A stretch of DNA of 64,000 nucleotides, from positions 62,001-126,000 of the forward strand of contig NZ_CP156675.1 in NCBI RefSeq assembly GCF_039851965.1. The letters are read 5' to 3'. Source of the DNA: Pseudalkalibacillus hwajinpoensis (GTDB lineage Bacteria; Bacillota; Bacilli; Bacillales; Guptibacillaceae). Numbering within the stretch: position 1 is the first letter of the stretch; every line of letters begins with the position of its first letter. Positions 8,771 to 17,520 of this stretch are shown piece after piece. Made by a program: the position numbers and the translations under genes. Below the pieces are notes generated by a model, which saw nothing but the letters and a program-made list of their open reading frames with translations, was not told the origin of the DNA and did no database searches.

Positions 8771-8809
8771 AGAAATGCCACAGATCTTAATCTGTGGCAT
8801 TTCTTTTTT
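8771..8809. terminator. Bidirectional-looking terminator between sulP and usp
   Basis: AGAAATGCCACAGA (8771-8784) is perfectly inverted at 8791-8804, with T-rich DNA on the right and A-rich DNA on the left. For the minus-strand sulP gene it sits just after the stop codon. Confidence 0.85.
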
Positions 8810-10292
8810 AGTGACCTGATATTTTCTTTCCAGGCTTATCATATACAGCCAGCTTATCAATTAACTGTGTACTGTCTTGATTAACCCCGGTTAATTTAAC
8901 CGTTTTGTCGTTCTGTCGGAACTTCATCACTACTTTATCAATCGCGCCGACAGCTGAGTCATCCCAGACGTGAGCGTTTGATAAGTCAATTTCAATTTCC
9001 TGCAAGTTTTCCTTTTTAAAGTTGAAGCTATTCACAAAATCTGTAACAGATGCGAAGAATAATTGTCCATGAACCTTGTAAATTCTCTTATTATGATAGT
9101 CATCCACTTCTTTTTCAATCCGAACTTTAGAGATTTTAGCTGCAAAGAAAATCGCGCTAAGCACAACACCTGCCAACACACCTTTGGATAAGTCGTGTGT
9201 AGTAACCACCGTAATCACTGTAACAACCATAACAAGCGTATCTGATTTAGGCATTTTGTGTAGATTGGTAAGAGATGACCAGTCGAATGTACCAATAGAT
9301 ACCATTATCATGACACCAACAAGAGCTGCCATTGGGATCATAACAAGAAGGTCATTTAAAACAAGAATCAAGAACATTAAGAACACACCGGCTACAAGTG
9401 TTGACAAACGTCCACGTCCGCCTGACTTAACGTTAATAACGGACTGACCAATCATCGCACATCCAGCCATACCACCAAAAAATCCAGAAACAACGTTTGC
9501 AATTCCCTGGCCTTTTGCTTCTTTGTTCTTATTACTCTCCGTATCCGTCATATCATCTACTATTTGAGCAGTTAAAAATGACTCTAGTAATCCTACAATG
9601 GCTAGTGCAAATGAATAAGGAAAAACAATGGCTAATGTTTCAAAATTTAATGGAATACTTGGGAGTAAGAACATTGGCAACGCCTGAGTTAATTCGCCCA
9701 TATCTCCTACTGTTCTTGCCCCACTTCCAGTCATTACCGCAATTACTGTAATAACGACAATGGCGATTAATGGAGATGGGATCGCTTTTGAAAAGCGTGG
9801 AAGAATATAGATGATCGCTAGTGCCCCAGCAACCATTGCATACATGCCCCATGACTCTCCAATAAAGTGTGGAAGCTGAGAGGTGAAAATGAGAATACCA
9901 AGCGCATTTACGAATCCTACCATAACCGATCGAGGTATAAACTTCATAAAACGAGCTAATTTAAATACACCGAGTAAATATTGAATAATTCCTGTTAAAA
10001 TAGTAGCTGCAAGTAAATATTGTAATCCATGGTCTGCAACGAGGGTAACCATTAGAAGGGCCATAGCTCCTGTAGCTGCCGAAACCATCCCTGGTCTACC
10101 ACCAACAAATGCGATCACCACAGCGATACAAAAACTTGCGTATAACCCAACCATTGGATCAACACCAGCAATGATAGAGAAAGCAATAGCTTCTGGAATT
10201 AAAGCAAGCGCTACGACCATACCGGCCAGTGTATCGTTCTTAACATTGCCAAACCAATTTTCTTTTATTGAACTTAAATTCAAATGTTGCAC
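8808..10292 (-). CDS. SulP family inorganic anion transporter with STAS domain
   Basis: The 494-residue protein has many hydrophobic segments over residues 20-390. The SulP signature GLYASFCIAVVIAFVGGRPGM is near residue 50, and the motif FFGGMAGCAMIGQSVINVKSGG near residue 275. The C-terminal 100 residues form a STAS domain (EIDLSNAHVWDDSAVGAID). SulP proteins move sulfate, bicarbonate or dicarboxylates with Na+ or H+ coupling; the GGMAGCAMIGQS form is common in BicA-like bicarbonate carriers, but the substrate is not proven. It is located in the cytoplasmic membrane, upstream of a Usp gene. Confidence 0.92.
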   Translation of the reverse strand: MQHLNLSSIKENWFGNVKNDTLAGMVVALALIPEAIAFSIIAGVDPMVGLYASFCIAVVIAFVGGRPGMVSAATGAMALLMVTLVADHGLQYLLAATILTGIIQYLLGVFKLARFMKFIPRSVMVGFVNALGILIFTSQLPHFIGESWGMYAMVAGALAIIYILPRFSKAIPSPLIAIVVITVIAVMTGSGARTVGDMGELTQALPMFLLPSIPLNFETLAIVFPYSFALAIVGLLESFLTAQIVDDMTDTESNKNKEAKGQGIANVVSGFFGGMAGCAMIGQSVINVKSGGRGRLSTLVAGVFLMFLILVLNDLLVMIPMAALVGVMIMVSIGTFDWSSLTNLHKMPKSDTLVMVVTVITVVTTHDLSKGVLAGVVLSAIFFAAKISKVRIEKEVDDYHNKRIYKVHGQLFFASVTDFVNSFNFKKENLQEIEIDLSNAHVWDDSAVGAIDKVVMKFRQNDKTVKLTGVNQDSTQLIDKLAVYDKPGKKISGH

Positions 10293-10642
10293 CTCTTTCT
10301 AATTTATTGTATATCTTGACTTTTAACTTTCATAAAAGTCGTGTTCGTAAGTCAACAAAATGAATTGTAGCACAAAATCTACATAAACAGAAAGGTCTAT
10401 GTAAGCGCATAAAAGTCCGGTTTTATTTCGAAATACTACCTAATGCTTAGATATACTGTTATTTTCTTAAAGTGAAATATAATTGAATTTAGTTAAATAC
10501 AAATGCTCATTAGGTATAATCTACATCATTTGATATAATTAGTTATGTTATAGTCACTTTTGATGGCTAATTATAATAGTATTTGACCAATAGGAAGTAA
10601 AGTTTGTTAGAATAAAGGAGACAAATGAGAAGGAGCGATAAT
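10293..10642. other. Divergent intergenic region
   Basis: This is a 350-bp AT-rich spacer between sulP (minus) and the small HTH gene (plus). It should hold promoters for both. No repeat or hairpin stands out, and I could not place -35/-10 boxes with confidence. Confidence 0.4.
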
Positions 10643-10837
10643 ATGGCCCAGGATAACGAGCATGATATTATGACGATATCCCAAGTAGCGAAATATTTTC
10701 AAATCAGTGAAATGACCACATATAAATTGGTTCAGGATGGCAAAATACCAGCATTTAAAATTGGTAGTCATTGGAGAGTTAAAAAGTCTGATCTAAACGA
10801 ACTTATTGATCAGCTCAAAAATGGCCAACGTATCTAA
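10643..10837 (+). CDS. Excisionase/MerR-like HTH DNA-binding protein (64 aa), paralog of 3437
   Basis: The ATG at 10643 has AAGGAGCG upstream at 8-nt spacing; an earlier in-frame ATG at 10625 has poorer spacing. The core (DIMTISQVAKYFQISEMTTY then KLVQDGKIPAFKIGSHW) is over 60 percent identical to the protein at 3437. It shows the same HTH_17 fold and a basic wing. No integrase or conjugation gene is adjacent, so these may be stand-alone regulators rather than true excisionases. A terminator follows. Confidence 0.8.
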   Translation: MAQDNEHDIMTISQVAKYFQISEMTTYKLVQDGKIPAFKIGSHWRVKKSDLNELIDQLKNGQRI

Positions 10838-10854
10838 TACCTTTTATAATAATT

Positions 10855-10893
10855 AAGAAGTTATATGCTTTAGCATGTGACTTCTTGTTTTTT
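10855..10893 (+). terminator. Rho-independent terminator
   Basis: AAGAAGTT (10855-10862) pairs with the matching bases at 10879-10886, with an inner ATGC/GCAT stem and a T-run after it. Confidence 0.75.
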
Positions 10894-10896
10894 AGT

Positions 10897-11431
10897 ATGA
10901 GACTGAAACTAATATTCAAACGCGAATCATGGGGTTTAAAGCTTGATGCTAAAGTAAATAACACTTATATTGTTTACGAAACTGAAAATGGACTCGTGAA
11001 AGAGTATCCCGATGGACCATTGTAAAGTCAAGCTCCCCCCAATGTCATAAGTGTCCTGTTAGCTTTTAGGGATAAGATAAGAAGCGAAAGAGAGAATCTC
11101 ACCTAGCAGTTAATATTTAGGATGAACCTAACTGTTCCTATCGTGGAAGAGTGGATCCGGGGTAACCTTTCCTGTTTGGGGCATTCAGAAAGGTATTATT
11201 CGATCTGCAGAGAAACATGGATTTCAGATCAGTACACAACGTTTAAGAAATATTTCACGACATTTAATCATAAGCATCCTGTAAATCTTTATGATTCTCC
11301 TTATGATAGCGAAGCTGACTTTGTTAAACGCGTCAATCCAGTGGAAAGATATTATTCATAATGCAGTTGGAAAATATGAATTAGGCGCAGAGGAATGGAT
11401 CGATGCTAAATACTTAAAAGTAACCAAATAA
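10897..11431 (+). pseudogene. Unrecognised gene debris
   Basis: Three short open stretches follow each other in different frames: one ending KEYPDGPL at 11025, one reading VTFPVWGIQKGIIRSAEKHG from about 11163, and one reading AVGKYELGAEEWIDAKYLK that ends near 11431. The composition looks protein-coding, but none has a ribosome site or a full-length frame. I read this as one or two decayed genes of unknown family. A single frame-shifted gene from about 11110 to 11431 is possible. Confidence 0.4.
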
Positions 11432-11479
11432 AAGGAAGAAGCGGAAATCTACAATAGAATTCCGCTTCTTCCTTTTATT
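11430..11479. terminator. Bidirectional terminator
   Basis: A perfect 16-bp stem (11430-11445 with 11461-11476) is flanked by A-rich and T-rich ends. It serves the minus-strand gene ending at 11504 and any transcript from the left. Confidence 0.85.
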
Positions 11480-11503
11480 CGATTATCACGCTTGTGTTGA
11501 AGG

Positions 11504-11764
11504 TTAGGATTCTCTCTTTTTGCGACTTTTTCCCATAATAAAGCTCACAATTAACACTAAGATGATTGAACCTATGATAGCAGGGATGATGTTAAATCCA
11601 CCAATATCCGGTCCCCAACTACCTAATATCAACGTACCTAACCAGGCACCAACAAATCCAGCAATAATATTTCCAAAAATTCCACCAGGAACATCTCGTC
11701 CCGTGATTACACCAGCAAGCCAACCAATAATACCACCAATGATTAAACTCCAGATAAAACCCAT
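11504..11764 (-). CDS. GlsB/YeaQ/YmgE family small membrane protein
   Basis: The 86-residue product begins MGFIWSLIIGGIIGWLAG, and has the family repeats GGIFGNIIAGFVGAWLG and GFNIIPAIIGSIILVLI, giving three membrane helices and a basic tail. This is the transglycosylase-associated protein family, often stress-induced; the enzymatic name is historical. The ATG at 11764 is chosen because GGGAGG lies 8 nt upstream; a GTG three codons earlier overlaps that site. Confidence 0.9.
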   Translation of the reverse strand: MGFIWSLIIGGIIGWLAGVITGRDVPGGIFGNIIAGFVGAWLGTLILGSWGPDIGGFNIIPAIIGSIILVLIVSFIMGKSRKKRES

Positions 11765-11947
11765 TGAAAACACCTCCCTATAATTCTGTTTTAATCTTTC
11801 TGTATTGTTTTATCCTAAGAGGAATAATCCTATTCGCGTCTACAACTCATTAGCCGTTATAAAAAAACTTTGGCTAACAAAGTCCTTCTAAGTCTATGGA
11901 AGGTTGACGCAAAGATGATTGGCTCTTACTTTGCCAAATACCTCATT

Positions 11948-12157
11948 CTATTCATTTTCGTAAGTTTTATGGTGATATTTTTCTGTTTGATTCCAGATTC
12001 GCTCAAGATTTAAAGGAACATAAATGGCATCGCCATGAACCTGACGATGAAGAATCGGTTTATGAAATGACGACCCCAAAAGAGGAGCATCACCTTTTCG
12101 TCGTGCTCGATAAGTAACTCCAAGTAACTTATCAAAATTTGCAGAAGAGGATTTCAT
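11948..12157 (-). CDS. Hypothetical protein (69 aa)
   Basis: The ATG at 12157 is preceded on the minus strand by AAAGGAGTGA at 10-nt spacing. The frame is also open further upstream, but that part lacks a ribosome site. The product (MKSSSANFDKLLGVTYRARR...) is basic and soluble, with no recognised domain. It stands alone. Confidence 0.5.
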   Translation of the reverse strand: MKSSSANFDKLLGVTYRARRKGDAPLLGSSFHKPILHRQVHGDAIYVPLNLERIWNQTEKYHHKTYENE

Positions 12158-12261
12158 CTTTATTTCACTCCTTTGGTTATAAAAGGTTAGTACTAATATA
12201 GAGAGAAATATTTGATTAGTGTCCATTTTCTAATCTAAAAGGAAAAGTTGCGATAGTGGGT

Positions 12262-12655
12262 AAAACCTCGTGTATAATACTTATTTTGCGAGAATATCAA
12301 CACCTCTCTCAGTGCCAAGATATTCATCCAGAAATAGGTCTGACTTATTGAACCTAATAGAATGTACAAACAGCAATCCGCCACACTTTAAAGTGTGGCG
12401 GATTGTATTATTTATATTTAATCAAGGGGGAAGGAGTTAGGGGAAACTCCTTGGAACATAGATTATCATAACAAGCATTATATTCTAAGAATATGGGAGA
12501 GTTTTGATAATTTAGCATTTTTGACCTAACAAAATACTATTTTATAATTCTTGTTTGAAATTGATGCGTAAATAGAACAATCACTTGTGAAAGTAATAGT
12601 GATTTGAAATAATTGGTATTAAGCAATCGGGCAGTTAAACTGAACAAGAGATTGT
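12262..12655 (+). repeat. Long palindrome-containing repeat, copy A
   Basis: The core is a perfect 32-bp palindrome at 12374-12405 with stem CAATCCGCCACACTTT. A second small hairpin (GGAGTTAGGGGAAACTCC) follows. Homology with the copy at 37.4 kb runs from about 12262 to 12650. The right end contains the motif AAGCAATCGGGCAGTTA also found at copies C and D. Confidence 0.85.
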
Positions 12656-13260
12656 TATATTTGATCCATAAAAGGGCCATATTGTTGAGGAAACAGACTC
12701 CTTTATACTTGGATATTTATGTCAAAATGCATTAAGGATTGTGTGAAAATGTTTTTAGTTAACGAAGTATTTGCTTGCAAAAATAATAATCGTTCCTTTA
12801 TAAGATTAGATTTGGTATGTCTTAATAAAAAGGAAAATATATTTGGTAGATGAATATTAGTATAAAATTAAACATAAATGATGTCAGATTTATTCCGAAA
12901 TAGGTTTCTAATCAACTTAAAACATGTAGAGGTAGAATATAATTTATATAACAAAGGAGTTTCATGGATAGAATCATTTAATGACGAAAAATTTATCTAG
13001 TATGGATTTGCCAAAGGTGAAGGGTTGGAATGCATGGTTTTTGAAGCGAGAGAACCACGCACCCATGTGAGTTAAAAGAAATCCTGGATACGCCGACTGA
13101 GTAAAACAATTCATAATAATAGGGTTCTTTCGGGGAACCTTTTTTCTTTAAAGTGTGATAAGATTATTCTCGGTAAATTATTGAATTTTATATGTTTAAT
13201 TGTCATGTAACAAACCTTTTTATTCTATAATTCACTAATGAATAGTGGGAGGAAAGAAGT
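12656..13260. other. Intergenic region with gene debris
   Basis: No intact gene is seen. Near 13010-13075 a short coding-like stretch (VKGWNAWFLKRE) without a start suggests a relic. A small GGTTC/GAACC hairpin with a T-run ends it, and the promoter of the LacI gene must lie in 13150-13250. Confidence 0.4.
13121..13146 (+). terminator. Short Rho-independent terminator
   Basis: The bases GGTTC at about 13123 pair with GAACC at 13135-13139, followed by six T residues. It precedes the LacI regulator gene. Confidence 0.6.
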
Positions 13261-14280
13261 ATGAAACCTAAAATTACGGACGGTACTAAAACTGTTGATG
13301 TTTCATCTAGTACTAAGCCCAAAATTGCAGATGTAGCTAAAGTTGCTGGTGTCTCACCAACAACTGTCTCTAGAGTTCTAAATAATCGTGGCTATATAGG
13401 TGAAAAGACAAGAATAAAAGTCCAGCAGGCGATGGAGCAGTTAAATTATTTTCCGAATGATATTGCTAGATCCCTATTTATTAAAAAAACTTACTTAATT
13501 GGCATTATTTTTCCCACCACAAGCAATCCGTTCTATGGACAACTTATCTTCCATTTAGAAAATATTTCTGCGTCTTTGGGATATAAGACTTTGCTATGTA
13601 ACAGCCAAGGCAGAGAGGATAAAGAAAAAAACTATTTAAAAATGCTTCAAAGAAATCAAGTGGATGGCATAATAGCTGGTGCTCATAATAGGAGAATAGA
13701 AGAATATGATATACCATCATTACCCGTCGTCGGAATTGACCGTTATTTATCAGAAACGATTCCTGTAGTTTCAAGTGATAATTATGATGGAGGAAAACAA
13801 GCCACTCAATTGTTAGTTAATAAAGGTTGTAAACACATCATCCATATAAATGGACCAATTTCTTTAGAGACACCTGCCAATTTAAGAAGAAGGGCATATG
13901 AGGATACTATGAGAGAAAATCATTTACCTTATCTTACCTATGAAGTTGATGGAAATGATCAAGAAATCATAGAAAAGTTATTTGACGAAAACCCGCAGGT
14001 TGATGGAGTTTTTGCAAGTGATGATATTATTGCGTCGAGGGTTATAAGAGAAGCAAAGAAAAGAAAAATCGATATCCCATCTAATTTAAAAGTAATAGGA
14101 TATGATGGTACTGAAACAACTAGATTATTGTTACCGGAATTAAGTACAATACAACAACCCATAAAAGAAATAGCAGAAAAGACCATTGAGATTTTACTTA
14201 AACAAATAAGTGGTGAAAACGATGATGTTCATCCAGAGACAGTGCTCCCTGTTACACTAATTGAGAGCGAAACAACGTAA
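13261..14280 (+). CDS. LacI-family repressor of fructan/sucrose locus 1
   Basis: The 339-residue protein has a LacI HTH (IADVAKVAGVSPTTVSRVLN at about residues 21-40), the hinge region (NDIARSLFIKKTYLIG) and a periplasmic-binding-fold sensor domain. It is about 60 percent similar to the repressor at 48503. It probably binds the TGTCAACCGGTTGACA operators at 14348-14381 and those of locus 2, releasing with a fructan-derived sugar. Translation must start at 13261 (GGAGG 8 nt upstream) because no later in-frame start precedes the HTH. Odd feature: residues 2-18 look like a diverged tandem duplicate of residues 19-35 (KPKITDGTKTVDVSSST versus KPKIADVAKVAGVSPTT). Confidence 0.92.
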   Translation: MKPKITDGTKTVDVSSSTKPKIADVAKVAGVSPTTVSRVLNNRGYIGEKTRIKVQQAMEQLNYFPNDIARSLFIKKTYLIGIIFPTTSNPFYGQLIFHLENISASLGYKTLLCNSQGREDKEKNYLKMLQRNQVDGIIAGAHNRRIEEYDIPSLPVVGIDRYLSETIPVVSSDNYDGGKQATQLLVNKGCKHIIHINGPISLETPANLRRRAYEDTMRENHLPYLTYEVDGNDQEIIEKLFDENPQVDGVFASDDIIASRVIREAKKRKIDIPSNLKVIGYDGTETTRLLLPELSTIQQPIKEIAEKTIEILLKQISGENDDVHPETVLPVTLIESETT

Positions 14281-14347
14281 ATAATAGTGAAATTCGACTC
14301 TTCAAAAGCAAAATTTAGACGCGTTAAGAAAAATTTTTTCGAGTATA

Positions 14348-14405
14348 TGTCATCCGGTTGACACATGAAACCGGTTGACATATACTTTGTTTGAAGGCGA
14401 TTACA
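14348..14405 (+). promoter_or_regulatory. Promoter with two LacI operators and cre site, fructan locus 1
   Basis: TTGACA (14358-14363), a 17-nt spacer and TATACT (14381-14386) form a near-consensus sigma-A promoter. One operator (TGTCATCCGGTTGACA, 14348-14363) overlaps the -35 box. A second (GAAACCGGTTGACA, 14367-14380) fills the spacer. A cre-like TGAAGGCGATTACA follows at 14392-14405 with one mismatch. This predicts substrate induction plus glucose repression. Confidence 0.8.
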
Positions 14406-14425
14406 TTACAGGGAGGAATTAAAAA

Positions 14426-15706
14426 ATGAAGAGGTTTACATTTTTGATTTTTTGCACATTGGCAGCTTTAGCACTCTCAGCTTGTAGCGGAGAAACATCT
14501 TCAGGAAGCAATAACAACGAAGTTGATATTTGGGTTCATATGTCTAATGAAACTGCTGAAGGAGAAGCAATTCAGAATATAATAAATAGATTTAATCAGG
14601 AATATGAGGGCGAATATAAAGCAAACGTAGAATTTATTACGAGAAGCGGAAGTGGTGGCGGATACGAGGATAAAATAAATGCTGCTCTTACCACTAATTC
14701 ATTACCAGATGTACTGACTTTGGACGGACCAAATACAGCGGCTTATGCTAAATCTGGGGTAATAGCCCCAATAGATGATTACATAAGTAATAAGGATGAT
14801 TTCTTGCCTAGTATTATTCAGCAAGGGACATATGAAGAAAAGTTATATGCTATAGGTTATTCAGAGTCTAGCGTTGGTATTTACTATAATAAACAAATGT
14901 TAGAAGAAGCAGGTGTTGATTTATCTACTTTACCTACTGTGGAAAATCCCTGGGATTGGAATCAATTTATGGACTTAAGTGAGACATTAGAAAATCATTA
15001 CAATGCCCCTGCAATTAATATGGGCCTAGACGATAAAAGCGAATGGTTAATGTATGCCTTTACACCTTTTCTATGGTCACAAGGCGGTAATATAGTGTCT
15101 GAAGATGGAACTACTGCAACTGGTGCCTTTAATGACGAAAACAGTGTAAAGACTTTCAATTTCATTCAAGATATGGTTGAAGAGGGTTACACAACAATTG
15201 ATCCGGTTGAAAAAGGATTTCATACTGGAGAATATCCAATGAAGTTGAGTGGATCATGGACGATTCAAGAACTGGAAGAATATCCGGATGTAGAATACGG
15301 TATTATGCCATACCCAACATCCCCAGACACGAATGAATTAGTTTCGCCTTCGGGGAGTTGGCAGTTTGCTATGTCAGGTACAACAGAAAAGCAAGAAGCA
15401 GCTGGTGCATTAATTGATTTTATGACATCTACAGAATCTCTAACAGAAATAACTATAGCAAATAGTGTTCTTCCGGCTACTAATTCAGTAATAGAAGAGG
15501 TCCGAGATAAAGTTTCAACGCAGATGAATGTCCTTATTAATCAAAACTCAAATTCAGCGAAAGCTCGACCAGTTTTACCGGCGTATCCTCAAATTAGCCG
15601 AATCTTCCAACAAACTGTAAGCGATGCAACTTATTACGAAGAAAATGATAATATCCAAGAACTGTTGGATGATAAAGCCGCGCAAATGGATAATGCGTTG
15701 AACTAG
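14426..15706 (+). CDS. Sugar ABC transporter solute-binding lipoprotein (CUT1)
   Basis: The 426-residue protein has a lipoprotein signal with lipobox LALSAC (Cys20). It then has the family-1 solute-binding fold, with conserved stretches VDIWVHMSNETAEG, LPDVLTLDGPN and GIYYNKQMLEEAGVD. It would sit on the outer face of the membrane and deliver an oligosaccharide, probably sucrose or a short fructan given the GH32 gene downstream. It is first in the operon, 20 nt after the cre-like site. A run of GC-rich inverted bases in the 63-nt gap to the permease gene may tune expression. Confidence 0.9.
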   Translation: MKRFTFLIFCTLAALALSACSGETSSGSNNNEVDIWVHMSNETAEGEAIQNIINRFNQEYEGEYKANVEFITRSGSGGGYEDKINAALTTNSLPDVLTLDGPNTAAYAKSGVIAPIDDYISNKDDFLPSIIQQGTYEEKLYAIGYSESSVGIYYNKQMLEEAGVDLSTLPTVENPWDWNQFMDLSETLENHYNAPAINMGLDDKSEWLMYAFTPFLWSQGGNIVSEDGTTATGAFNDENSVKTFNFIQDMVEEGYTTIDPVEKGFHTGEYPMKLSGSWTIQELEEYPDVEYGIMPYPTSPDTNELVSPSGSWQFAMSGTTEKQEAAGALIDFMTSTESLTEITIANSVLPATNSVIEEVRDKVSTQMNVLINQNSNSAKARPVLPAYPQISRIFQQTVSDATYYEENDNIQELLDDKAAQMDNALN

Positions 15707-15769
15707 AAAATCAGTAATCCCGGCTTGGATTATTCCGAGCCGGAAGATTTTTAAAAGGAGTTTTCACTG

Positions 15770-16648
15770 ATGAATAATATAAAGGATAATCAAAATTTCG
15801 TGGCATACTTATTTCTAGCCCCAGCTTTTATCTTGTTAGGACTTTTTTTAATTGTGCCTGCGACGCTGGCGATTTATTACGCTTTTACGGATTATTATTT
15901 ATTAACGCCTGGCGATAGACAGTTTATCGGCTTAGATAATTTCATTGAAGTCTTTAAGGATCCCATATTTATTCAAAGTCTTAAAAACATAATGATATTT
16001 GTAATTTGTATAATTCCTATCCAAGTGGGTGTAGCTCTTGGATTAGCTTTATTAATAAACAAGCAAAGAAGAGGAAATATTTTCTTTAAAGTAGCCTTTT
16101 TCTCTCCGGTTGTTCTATCGTTGGTTGTTATATCCGTTTTATGGCTATATTTGCTTAACCCTTCAGAAGGTTTAATAAATAGCCTTTTAGTAAACATTGG
16201 GTTAGATCCACAGCCCTTTTTAAGCAGCCCTAATCAAGCAATTTATACCATTGTTTTTGTTTCCGCTTGGCAAGGCGCAGGTTACCAAATGCTGATTTTT
16301 CTGGCGGGGCTTCAAAATATCCCTTCGGATGTTTACGAAGCAGGTAAGATTGATGGTGTAAATCGATGGCAGAAATTCCTATACATAACCATGCCTTTGC
16401 TAAAGCCTACTTCTATTTTAATTATGATCACGACATTAATCTCGGCTTTTAAATTAATCATACAACCAATGATTATGACACAAGGTGGACCAATGAATTC
16501 TACTATGACTCCCGTTTACTATATTTTCCAAACTGGATTCACTGATCGAATGATTGGGTACTCGAGTGCCATGATGGTCACTTTTGGGATATTAATTGGA
16601 ATTGTAACGTTTGTTCAAAGTAAAATCTCCAAGGAGGATGAATTTTAA
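15770..16648 (+). CDS. Sugar ABC transporter permease (MalF/MsmF type)
   Basis: The 292-residue membrane protein has six predicted helices and the EAA loop EAGKIDGVNRWQKFLYITMP near residues 190-215, which docks the ATPase. It overlaps the next permease gene at the junction TAATG, indicating translational coupling. It would form the heteromeric channel with the 16648 product. No ATPase gene is in the operon, as in many Bacillus CUT1 systems that share MsmX. Confidence 0.92.
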   Translation: MNNIKDNQNFVAYLFLAPAFILLGLFLIVPATLAIYYAFTDYYLLTPGDRQFIGLDNFIEVFKDPIFIQSLKNIMIFVICIIPIQVGVALGLALLINKQRRGNIFFKVAFFSPVVLSLVVISVLWLYLLNPSEGLINSLLVNIGLDPQPFLSSPNQAIYTIVFVSAWQGAGYQMLIFLAGLQNIPSDVYEAGKIDGVNRWQKFLYITMPLLKPTSILIMITTLISAFKLIIQPMIMTQGGPMNSTMTPVYYIFQTGFTDRMIGYSSAMMVTFGILIGIVTFVQSKISKEDEF

Positions 16649-17490
16649 TGAATAAAAAATTTAAAAAAACGATAGAATATCTTTTCATGCTTTTCTTAGC
16701 GTGTATTTTCATCTTTCCTTTGATATGGATGATCGTTTCCTCAATGAAACCTGAAGGAGAAATCTATGTTGATATGGGTGGTATTCAAGCTTTACTCCCT
16801 TCTATGGATCCATCTCATTGGTTTGAAACATATCAAGAATTATTTTCAAGATTTAATATTATTCAATATCTATTCAACAGTGTGTTCTATGCGGTCATGA
16901 TAACAGCAGGCTCTATTGTGGTAAATGCAATGGCAGGATATTCGTTTGCTAAGTTTGAATTTAAAGGAAAAAAAATTCTGTTTGGTCTTTTAATTGCATT
17001 GTTAATTGTACCAGCCGAAACAATTCTCATTACCCAATTCACAGTAGCTCACAGCTTAGGAATACTTAACACCAGATTAGCAGTTATATTACCATTGATT
17101 GCTAACATGTTTTTCATTTACTTATTTAGAAATTTCTTCAAAGCAGTTCCGGATGAGATTATAGAATCTGTTAAATTAGATGGGGCAAATTACTGGACTA
17201 TCTTCTGGAAAATAATGTTACCAATGTCTAAGCCTGCAATTGCGACAGTAGGAACATTAACCTTTATTTTGAGCTGGAACGATTACTTATGGCCATTAAT
17301 GGTTTTAACAGATACGGATAAGTTACCTCTTCAAGTAGCAATTACAAATATAAATACAACAGAACCTGTCTTTACAAACCAGGTAATGGCAATTCTTACA
17401 CTTTCAACAATACCTTTAATTATTGTCTATGTTGTAGCTCAAAAATATCTACTTCAAGGAATGGGTGGATCTGGAACCGGTATAAAGTAA
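16648..17490 (+). CDS. Sugar ABC transporter permease (MalG/MsmG type)
   Basis: The 280-residue product has six predicted membrane helices and the EAA motif (ESVKLDGANYWTIFWKIMLP, around residues 172-191). It ends with the family-typical QKYLLQGMGGSGTGIK. Its ATG overlaps the upstream permease stop. It is the second channel subunit of the same fructan/sucrose importer, followed 30 nt later by the GH32 gene. Confidence 0.92.
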   Translation: MNKKFKKTIEYLFMLFLACIFIFPLIWMIVSSMKPEGEIYVDMGGIQALLPSMDPSHWFETYQELFSRFNIIQYLFNSVFYAVMITAGSIVVNAMAGYSFAKFEFKGKKILFGLLIALLIVPAETILITQFTVAHSLGILNTRLAVILPLIANMFFIYLFRNFFKAVPDEIIESVKLDGANYWTIFWKIMLPMSKPAIATVGTLTFILSWNDYLWPLMVLTDTDKLPLQVAITNINTTEPVFTNQVMAILTLSTIPLIIVYVVAQKYLLQGMGGSGTGIK

Positions 17491-17520
17491 AAGTATGGTT
17501 GATTAAGGGAGGAGTATTGA

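Noticed and set aside
3437..10837. Prophage suggested by two excisionase-like genes
   Set aside because: No phage structural, replication or lysis genes and no intact integrase are present nearby.
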